Of a stretch of 10,781 nucleotides of DNA, positions 1 to 5,551 are shown one piece after another. The position numbers were made by a program, and so were the translations under genes. Location: the NCBI GenBank assembly GCA_005880175.1, contig VBJR01000320.1, positions 1 through 10,781 of the forward strand, given 5' to 3'. This stretch comes from Chloroflexota bacterium (GTDB lineage: Bacteria > Chloroflexota > Dormibacteria > Dormibacterales > Dormibacteraceae). Under the pieces are notes generated by a model that had not been told where the DNA came from, searched no databases, and saw nothing but the letters and a program-made list of their open reading frames with translations. Position 1 is the first letter of the stretch. Every line of letters begins with the position of its first letter.

Positions 1-976
1 TGCTCATCATCATGACGTCGATCGGGGCGTCGAGCGCCTTCTCGGCGTCGTACTGCGTGCCCAGGTCCGGGAACGGGAAGAAGTCGAGGTCGCTGACGTC
101 GCTGGCCTGGAACTGCTGCGACACGAACAGGCCGAGCAGCATCATCCCCGCCTTCTTCTGGATCAGCAGGTCGGCGCCCTGCTGCCACGTCATGCCGGCC
201 ACGCCCTCGTTGTAGTACTGCGTGATCTCCGCCCACTTCTTGAAGACGTTCGTGACCTTCGAGTCCGTCCACTTCTGCTTGCCGTTGAGCAGGTTGACGT
301 GGAACTCGTAGCCATTGAGCCTCAGGTTCAGGATGTCGAACGTGCCCTGCGCGGGCCAGCCGTCCTTGTCGGCCATCGCGATCGGCGTGAGGCCGTCCTT
401 CTTCATCTGGGCGCAGAGCGCCTTGAAGTCGTCCCAGTTGGTCGGGATCTGGTAGTTGTGCTGCTGGAACACGCTCTTCCGGTAGAAGACCGCCCACGGG
501 TAGTAGTCCACCGGGACGCCGTAGACGTGGCCGTCGTCGGCCTTCACGGCCTCGGCGAAGGCGCTCGTGAAGTTGCCCTTCACCTTGCTCCAGACGTCGT
601 CGATCGGCGTGGCGAGGCCCTGGGCGGCGAAGAAGCGCATGCGGTGCCCCGAGAACCAGGTGAACGTGTCCTCGGGCGTGCCCTGGAGGTACGAGCTGAT
701 CTGGTCCTGGAACGTCCCGTGGTCGACCGTGTTGACCTTGAGGGTGTCGCCGGTCGCCTGCTGGTACGCGGCGGTCACGTCCGCCATGCCCTTGCGCGGG
801 CCCCCGGTCGCGCTGGTGTCGGACTGGTTGCTCCCCACGGAGACCGTGCCCGGCCCCGAGGAGGTGGATGCGCTGCCACCGCTGGTGCCGCGCGAGCATG
901 CGGCCAGGAAGGCTGCGACGCTGGCGTAGCCGCCGATCCTCAGGACGTCGCGCCTGGTCAGGTCCAGGTAGCCCAT
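1..976 (-). CDS. Sugar ABC transporter solute-binding lipoprotein (partial, C-terminus off the left edge)
   Basis: Extracellular sugar-binding protein of an ABC importer (family 1 solute-binding fold), anchored to the outer face of the membrane. The ATG at 976-974 follows an AGGAGAGG-type ribosome site (981-988), and 325 codons are present before the gene leaves the window. Residues 7-13 (TRRDVLR) form a twin-arginine export motif, followed by a short hydrophobic stretch and the lipobox LAAC with the acylated Cys at 27. A Ser/Thr/Gly-rich linker follows to about residue 60. The body shows typical features: GVPVDYYPWAVFYRK near the middle and a WQQGADLLIQKKAGMML segment where such proteins scan for ligand. 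It is divergent from a DeoR/GH42 operon, so a galactoside or galacto-oligosaccharide is the inferred ligand; the sequence itself does not show specificity. Permease genes would be expected further left. Confidence 0.93.
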   Translation of the reverse strand, partial: MGYLDLTRRDVLRIGGYASVAAFLAACSRGTSGGSASTSSGPGTVSVGSNQSDTSATGGPRKGMADVTAAYQQATGDTLKVNTVDHGTFQDQISSYLQGTPEDTFTWFSGHRMRFFAAQGLATPIDDVWSKVKGNFTSAFAEAVKADDGHVYGVPVDYYPWAVFYRKSVFQQHNYQIPTNWDDFKALCAQMKKDGLTPIAMADKDGWPAQGTFDILNLRLNGYEFHVNLLNGKQKWTDSKVTNVFKKWAEITQYYNEGVAGMTWQQGADLLIQKKAGMMLLGLFVSQQFQASDVSDLDFFPFPDLGTQYDAEKALDAPIDVMMMS

Positions 977-1034
977 AGATCCTCTCCTCTTCTCCGTGGG
1001 TCGCAGATGACCGGTCGGGTCGTTCTGGAGCGAA

Positions 1035-1062
1035 AAGATACAACTTCGGTCGCTTCTGTCAA
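1035..1062 (-). promoter_or_regulatory. Sigma70-type promoter of the leftward binding-protein gene
   Basis: Reading the minus strand, TTGACA (1062-1057) is a perfect -35 element, followed by a 16-base spacer and TATCTT (1040-1035) as the -10. Transcription would begin near 1028, leaving a leader of about 50 bases before the ATG at 976. The spacer contains CTTCGGTCGCTTC (plus strand 1044-1056), a short direct repeat of CTTC that could also be protein-bound. The call rests on element match and spacing only. Confidence 0.62.
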
Positions 1063-1069
1063 TAAGAAA

Positions 1070-1085
1070 TGTTCGATCTTGTTCG
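1070..1085. promoter_or_regulatory. Candidate DeoR-family operator: TGTTCG direct repeat
   Basis: TGTTCG occurs at 1070-1075 and again at 1080-1085, so the copies start 10 bases apart and face the same side of the helix. Known operators of DeoR-family sugar repressors (for example SugR and LacR types) often contain repeated TGTTT-like elements, which resembles this. A partly overlapping inverted repeat, GATCT (1075-1079) with AGATC (1091-1095), covers the same stretch. The site lies just upstream of the -35 of the leftward promoter and overlaps the proposed -35 of the regulator gene, so one bound repressor could affect both directions. Function is inferred from position and pattern. Confidence 0.4.
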
Positions 1086-1107
1086 GAATCAGATCATCCG
1101 TTACCAT
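1079..1107 (+). promoter_or_regulatory. Candidate leaderless promoter of the DeoR regulator operon
   Basis: TTGTTC (1079-1084), a 17-base gap and TACCAT (1102-1107) resemble -35 and -10 elements. The -10 fits the TANNNT form common in actinobacteria and ends 8 bases before the ATG at 1116. Transcription would therefore start at or next to the start codon. No Shine-Dalgarno sequence is visible before that ATG (preceding bases are CCATTTCGGCCG), which agrees with leaderless translation. Confidence 0.45.
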
Positions 1108-1115
1108 TTCGGCCG

Positions 1116-1880
1116 ATGCTGGCGGCCGAACGGAGGAAGCGGATCGCGGAGAGCATCCGATCGAAGGGCGTCGTGTCCGTGACCGAGATGGCGGAGGCGC
1201 TGGGCGCGTCCGAGATCACGCTCCGGCGCGACCTCCGGGTGATGGCCGAGGAGGGCCTGGTCGTCCGCACGCACGGGGGCGCGATCCTGCCCGGCGGGCT
1301 GGCGCACGAGCCCTCCTACTCGGAGAAGGCCCACCAGGCCGCGGAGGAGAAGGCGGCGATCGCCCGGCTGGCGGCGAGCATGATCCGGCCCGGGGACTCG
1401 ATCGTGCTCGGCCCCGGCACCACGACGCAGGCCCTGGCCCGCCTCCTCGTCGACTTCCCGGAGCTGACGGTCGTGACGAACTCGCTCCTGGTCGCCGAGG
1501 CGCTGATGCCGGCCAGCCACGTGGAGGTGATCGTGACCGGGGGCACGCTCCGGCGCCCGATCCACGCGCTGGTGGGGCCGGCGACAGAGGAGTCGGTCCG
1601 GACGCTGCGCGCGTCCCAGGCGTTCCTCTCGGGCAACGGGCTGACCGCCGAGCGGGGCCTGAGCACCCCCAGCCCGCTGGTGGCCGCCGCCGACCGGGCC
1701 CTCGCGGCGGCCGCGCAGCAGACGGTGGTGCTGGTGGACCACACGAAGGTGGGCCACGACACCATGTGCCAGACCGTGCCGGTGGACCGCATCTCGACGC
1801 TGATCACCGACGCCGGCGCCGACGCGCGGCAGCTGGAGGCGATCCGCGAGCTCGGGGTGGCGGTGCTGGTCGCCCGGTGA
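1116..1880 (+). CDS. DeoR-family transcriptional regulator of sugar catabolism
   Basis: DNA-binding repressor that should release DNA when a phosphorylated sugar binds its C-terminal domain. The protein is 254 residues, the usual family length. It opens with MLAAERRKRI, a standard DeoR-family start, and has a winged helix-turn-helix at about 19-56 containing SVTEMAEALGASEITLRRDL and the RTHGGA wing. The sensor domain shows the GPGTTT phosphate loop at 99-104 and VDHTKVG from about 207, the position of the conserved DxSK-type motif. It is the first gene of the operon and its stop overlaps the GTG of the beta-galactosidase gene, so autoregulation together with control of GH42, galT and the divergent transporter is likely. 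The effector cannot be read from sequence; galactose-derived phosphates are an inference from the neighbours. Confidence 0.93.
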   Translation: MLAAERRKRIAESIRSKGVVSVTEMAEALGASEITLRRDLRVMAEEGLVVRTHGGAILPGGLAHEPSYSEKAHQAAEEKAAIARLAASMIRPGDSIVLGPGTTTQALARLLVDFPELTVVTNSLLVAEALMPASHVEVIVTGGTLRRPIHALVGPATEESVRTLRASQAFLSGNGLTAERGLSTPSPLVAAADRALAAAAQQTVVLVDHTKVGHDTMCQTVPVDRISTLITDAGADARQLEAIRELGVAVLVAR

Positions 1881-3859
1881 CCCGCCTGCGGCTGCCGCAC
1901 CTCGCGTACGGGGGCGACTACAACCCCGAGCAGTGGCCGGAGGCGGTCTGGGAGGAGGACGTCCGCCTCATGGGCGAGGCCGGCGTCAACCTCGTCACCG
2001 TCGCCGTGTTCGGCTGGTCGCGGCTGGAGCCCGCGCCCGGCGAGTTCGACTTCGGCTGGCTGGACCGCCTGCTCGAGCTGCTCCACGGGGCCGGGATCGG
2101 CGTGGACCTGGCGACGGCGACTGCCTCGCCGCCGCCCTGGCTGTCGCGGCTCCATCCGGAGATCCTGCCGGTCCTGGCGGACGGCACCCGGCTGTGGCCG
2201 GGCGGCCGGCAGCACTACTGCCCGAGCAGCCCGGCGTACCGCGAGGCGGCGCGGCGGCTGGTGACGGCCCTGGCCGATCGCTACGGGTCGCACCCCGCCG
2301 TGGTGCTCTGGCACGTCAACAACGAGTACGGGTGCCACGTGCCCGCGTGCTGGTGCGACGAGTCGGCGGCCGCGTTCCGGGCGTGGCTCCAGCGGCGCTA
2401 CGAGACGCTGGACGCGCTGAACGAGGCGTGGGGCACGGCGTTCTGGTCGCAGCGGTACTCGGCCTGGGAGGAGGTGCTGCCGCCGCGGCGCGCGCCGACG
2501 TTCCCCAACCCGACCCAGGTGCTGGACTTCCGGCGCTTCTCGTCCGACGCGCTGCTCGAGTGCTACGAGCTGGAGCGCGCGGTCCTGGCCGAGCGCAGCC
2601 CGGAGATCCCGGTGACCACCAACTTCATGGGCTTCTTCGAGCCGCTCGACTACTGGAAGTGGGCGGCCCGGGAGGACGTGGTCAGCAACGACTCGTACCC
2701 GGACCCGCACGACCCGCGGGCCCCCGTGCGGGCGGCGATGGTCGGCGACCTGATGCGCTCGCTCGGCGGGGGCCGGCCCTGGATCCTGATGGAGCAGACG
2801 CCGAACCGCGTCAACTGGCGGCCCCGGAACGCGGCCAAGGCGCCCGGCCAGATGCGCCTGTGGAGCTACCAGGCGATCGCGCGCGGCGCGGACGGCGTCC
2901 TCTTCTTCCAGTGGCGGCAGTCGCGGGCGGGCGCCGAGAAGTGGCACAGCGCGATGGTCCCGCACGGCCCGGTGGACGCCTCGCCCGCCTGGCACGAGGT
3001 GGTCCGCCTGGGCGCCGAGCTGCGCCGCCTGGACGCGGTCCGCGACACGCGGGTCGGCGCCGAGGTCGCGATCGTGCTCGACTGGGAGAGCTGGTGGGCG
3101 CTGGAGCTGCCGTCCAAGCCGTCGGCCGAGGTGCGGCTGCTGGACCGGGTCGAGGCGTGGTACGAGCCGCTCCACCGCGCCGGCGTGACCACGGACTTCG
3201 TGGCGCCGGGCGGCGACCTGGCGGGATACCGGCTGGTGGTCGTGCCCAACCTGTACCTGGTCGGCGACGAGGGGGCCGCGAACCTGCGCCGGTTCGTCGC
3301 GGACGGCGGGACGCTGGTCGTGGGCTTCTTCAGCGGCCTCGTGGACGAGTGCGACCACGTCCGGCTGGGCGGCTACCCGGGGGCGTTCCGGGACCTGCTC
3401 GGCCTCCGCGTCGAGGACTTCGCCCCGCTCGCCACGGACGAGGTGGTCACGCTGCGCTTCGCCGAGGGCGGCGACGGCCGGGCGCGCGCGTGGAGCGAGC
3501 TGATCACCCCGCTGGGGGCGGAGGTGGTGGCCGCGTTCGCGGACGGCGGGCCGGCCGTGCTGCGCAACGCGTTCGGCCGCGGCGTGGCCTGGTACGTGGG
3601 GACGGCGCCCGAGCCGGAGGCGGCGGCCCGGATCCTGCGCCGGGCCTGCGAGGAGGCGGGGGTGGCGCCGGCCGCCGCGGTGCCGGACGGGGTGGAGGCG
3701 GTTCGGCGCGGCGACCTGCTGTTCCTGCTCAACCACGGTGTTGAGGGCGTGGACGTTCCCGTACCCTCAGGGTGCATGGAGCTGATCACGGGCCGGGCGC
3801 TCGAGTCGGATCGGCTCCGGCTCGGGCCGCGCGGCGTCGCGATCGTGCGAACGGCGTGA
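1877..3859 (+). CDS. Beta-galactosidase, glycoside hydrolase family 42
   Basis: Hydrolyses terminal beta-galactosides by a retaining mechanism, probably in the cytoplasm because no signal peptide is present. The GTG at 1877 overlaps the regulator stop as GTGA and gives 660 residues beginning MTRLRLPHLAYGGDYNPEQWP, the typical GH42 N-terminus; frames open further upstream lack homology. The TIM barrel spans about 8-385. The acid/base Glu is E150 in HVNNEYG and the nucleophile is E306 in WILMEQTPN. Cysteines 115, 153, 158 and 160 cluster as in the GH42 zinc site, but the last family Cys of the usual CxCxxC is Ser and C153 sits earlier. A trimerisation domain (about 395-600) and a short C-terminal beta domain follow. 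Linkage preference among galactosides is unknown. The stop overlaps the galT start (GTGA at 3856). Confidence 0.96.
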   Translation: MTRLRLPHLAYGGDYNPEQWPEAVWEEDVRLMGEAGVNLVTVAVFGWSRLEPAPGEFDFGWLDRLLELLHGAGIGVDLATATASPPPWLSRLHPEILPVLADGTRLWPGGRQHYCPSSPAYREAARRLVTALADRYGSHPAVVLWHVNNEYGCHVPACWCDESAAAFRAWLQRRYETLDALNEAWGTAFWSQRYSAWEEVLPPRRAPTFPNPTQVLDFRRFSSDALLECYELERAVLAERSPEIPVTTNFMGFFEPLDYWKWAAREDVVSNDSYPDPHDPRAPVRAAMVGDLMRSLGGGRPWILMEQTPNRVNWRPRNAAKAPGQMRLWSYQAIARGADGVLFFQWRQSRAGAEKWHSAMVPHGPVDASPAWHEVVRLGAELRRLDAVRDTRVGAEVAIVLDWESWWALELPSKPSAEVRLLDRVEAWYEPLHRAGVTTDFVAPGGDLAGYRLVVVPNLYLVGDEGAANLRRFVADGGTLVVGFFSGLVDECDHVRLGGYPGAFRDLLGLRVEDFAPLATDEVVTLRFAEGGDGRARAWSELITPLGAEVVAAFADGGPAVLRNAFGRGVAWYVGTAPEPEAAARILRRACEEAGVAPAAAVPDGVEAVRRGDLLFLLNHGVEGVDVPVPSGCMELITGRALESDRLRLGPRGVAIVRTA

Positions 3860-4813
3860 GGAAGACCGCGGTCCGCCTGGCCGACGGCCGCGGCCTGATC
3901 TATTACGACGAGACCGACGGCGTGGTCCGCGACACGTACGACCGCCGCGAGCTGGAGGCGGTGGCCGTCGAGTCCGAGGTGCGCTGCGTCCGACTACGAC
4001 GTGGTCGTGTTCGAGAACCGCTTCCCCTCGCTGGCCGCGGACCCGTGCGTCACCGACGCGACGCTGATGGCCCTGGCGGCCCGGCGGCCGGGCCTGGGCC
4101 GCTGCGAGGTGGTGTGCTTCACGTCGCAGCACGACGGCGCGCTCGGCCACCTCGGTCAGCGCCGGCTGCGCACGATCGTGGACGTCTGGGCCGACCGCAC
4201 CGCGGAGCTGTCGCGCCTGCCCGGCGTCGAGCAGGTGATGCCGTTCGAGAACCGCGGCGAGCAGATCGGCGTGACGCTGTCGCACCCGCACGGCCAGATC
4301 TACGCGTACCCGTTCGTGACGCCGCGCATGGCCCGCAAGCTGGCGTCGGCGCGCCGCCACCGGGAGCGGGGCGGGGGCTGCCTGTTCTGCGCGGTCGCGG
4401 CCGGCGAGGTGGCGGCCCGGGAGCGGGTGGTGGCGACGGCGCCGGGCTGGGCGGCGTTCGTGCCGTCGGCCGCGCGCTGGCCGTACGAGGTCCACCTGTA
4501 CCCGCTGGCGCACGTGCCCGACCTGCCGGCGCTGCGGGAGCCGGAGCGGGACGGCCTGGCCGCGCTGCTGGCCGACGTCCTGCGCCGGTTCGACGCCCTG
4601 TTCGGCGACCCGATGCCCTACGTGCTGGCGTGCCAGCAGGCGCCGGTCGAGGAGGACCGGACGCTGGCCCACCTCCACTTCGAGCTGACGTCACCGCGCC
4701 GGGCGCGGGAGAAGCTGAAGTACCTGGCCGGCAGCGAGACCGCCGGCGGGGTGTTCATCAACGACATCCTCCCGGAGGTGGCCGCGGAGCGGCTGCGAGC
4801 CGCCGGCGGCTGA
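3856..4813 (+). pseudogene. galT: galT, galactose-1-phosphate uridylyltransferase, with internal out-of-frame deletion
   Basis: Leloir-pathway enzyme that transfers UMP between UDP-glucose and galactose-1-phosphate. The GTG at 3856 starts MRKTAVRLADGRGLIYYDETD and runs in frame to about SEVR (near 3983). The gene then resumes one frame over with SDYDVVVFENRFPSLA (from about 3989) and continues to the TGA at 4811-4813. Intact actinobacterial GalT has about 40 residues between these blocks, including the CPLC metal-binding pair and the HRQ/R substrate-contact stretch. The remainder looks normal: ENRG, the catalytic SHPHGQ loop (HPH at 4283-4291), PYEVHLYP, LAHLHFEL, and a GSE..GGVFIND end. A restart at GTG 4001 would give 270 residues without the metal pair and is unlikely to be active. 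A real deletion and an assembly error look the same here. The GTGA overlap with GH42 shows it was part of the operon. Confidence 0.88.
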
Positions 4814-4818
4814 CTGCG

Positions 4819-5487
4819 GTGGACCGCCGGGTGCGCTGGCCGGAGTGCGTCAACGCGCGGGACCTGGGCGGCCTGCCGGCGGCGGGCGGGTTCACCCGGT
4901 CGGGGTGGCTGTTCCGGTCGGACACGCTGGCGCGGCCGTCCGCTGCCGGCGTGGGGGCGGTCCAGGCGGCGGGCGTGACGACGGTGATCGACCTGCGGGA
5001 CGGCCCGCTGCGCCGGCGCGATCCGCTCCCGTTCGGCGACGCCGGCCCGCGGGTGGCGGCGCTGCCGCTGCTGCCCGCCGACTTCCCGCTGCCGGTGGCG
5101 CTGGACGGCGGCTACGAGCGGGCGCTGGACGCCGCGCTGGGCCAGGTCGCCCCGATCGTTCGGGAGATCGTGGACGCGCCGGACGGGGTGATCTTCCACT
5201 GCCACTCCGGCACTGGCCGAACGGGGACGGTGGCGGCGCTGCTGCTGGCGCTCGCGTCGGTGCCGGGGGAGCTGATCGGCGCGGACTACCTGCTGAGCCT
5301 GGAGAACGAGGCGGCGCCGTGGCGGGACGTGGAGGCGGCCCGCGGGGTGGTGCCGGGCCTGCTGGCCCACCTGGACACCGCCTACGGCGGCGCGGAGGGG
5401 TACCTGCTGCGGGCGGGGGTGAACGCGGCGACGCTGGAGCGCCTGCGGGAGCGCCTGCGGGAGCGGCTGGTCACGGCAGCACGCTGA
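4819..5487 (+). CDS. Protein-tyrosine-phosphatase-like protein (Y_phosphatase3/dual-specificity type)
   Basis: Likely Cys-dependent phosphatase of 222 residues. The GTG at 4819 lies 5 bases after the galT stop and starts MDRRVRWPECVNARDLGGLP. The NARDLGG block near residue 12 and RSDTL near 34 are hallmarks of the bacterial tyrosine/serine phosphatase family that includes MptpB-like enzymes. The P-loop is HCHSGTGRTG with nucleophile C128 and R134 (CX5R). Most members of this family carry GKDRTG at this point, whereas here it is GTGRTG, closer to classical PTPs. The C-terminus has a repeated ERLR stretch. There is no signal peptide or membrane segment. Its partner is unknown; a sugar-phosphate or phosphoprotein role in galactose use is only suggested by operon position. 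Confidence 0.85.
   Translation: MDRRVRWPECVNARDLGGLPAAGGFTRSGWLFRSDTLARPSAAGVGAVQAAGVTTVIDLRDGPLRRRDPLPFGDAGPRVAALPLLPADFPLPVALDGGYERALDAALGQVAPIVREIVDAPDGVIFHCHSGTGRTGTVAALLLALASVPGELIGADYLLSLENEAAPWRDVEAARGVVPGLLAHLDTAYGGAEGYLLRAGVNAATLERLRERLRERLVTAAR
5437..5460 (+). repeat. Tandem 12-base repeat in the phosphatase 3' end
   Basis: GAGCGCCTGCGG occurs twice in direct tandem (5437-5448 and 5449-5460), followed by a degenerate third copy, GAGCGGCTGGTC (5461-5472). It encodes ERLR-ERLR-ERLV near the phosphatase C-terminus. The array adjoins the point where the opposing truncated frame ends (5471), so it may mark a slippage or recombination-prone spot. Confidence 0.7.
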
Positions 5488-5551
5488 CCTTCGGCGAGGT
5501 CGATCGCCGCGCCTCGAGGAACGTCCGCAACGCGGCCGGATCGATGGTCAC
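5471..5551 (-). pseudogene. Short coding-like frame coupled to the molybdenum hydroxylase gene (possible truncated gene)
   Basis: On the minus strand a GTG at 5551-5549 overlaps the TGA of the molybdenum hydroxylase gene as GTGA, the same junction used by other gene pairs in this window. It reads 26 codons, MTIDPAALRTFLEARRSTSP onward, to a TGA at 5473-5471. Twenty-four of the 26 sense codons end in G or C, as in the real genes here, and bases 5488-5547 are not otherwise coding, so the composition there is not a shadow of another gene. The frame ends inside the opposing phosphatase gene. It may be the 5' stump of a lost gene or a genuine tiny protein. The ARRS element weakly recalls nitroreductase N-termini, but this is too short to name. 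Confidence 0.35.

Noticed and set aside
299..1876. Upstream extension of the beta-galactosidase reading frame
   Set aside because: The open frame runs back to 299 only because GC-rich DNA has few stops. It lies antisense to the binding protein and out of frame with the DeoR gene; homology begins at GTG 1877.
1316..3736. 806-codon open frame on the minus strand
   Set aside because: Shadow of the DeoR and GH42 genes; composition is Arg/Pro/Gly/His-rich with no recognisable domain.
3856..5487. A natural GalT-phosphatase fusion protein
   Set aside because: The middle part of this frame is out of frame with true GalT sequence (HPH loop and others lie in another frame), so the continuity is accidental.
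5495..5516. CGAGG...CCTCG inverted repeat as a terminator between convergent genes
   Set aside because: Only 5 base pairs with a 12-base loop and no T-run on either strand; not distinguishable from chance in this composition.
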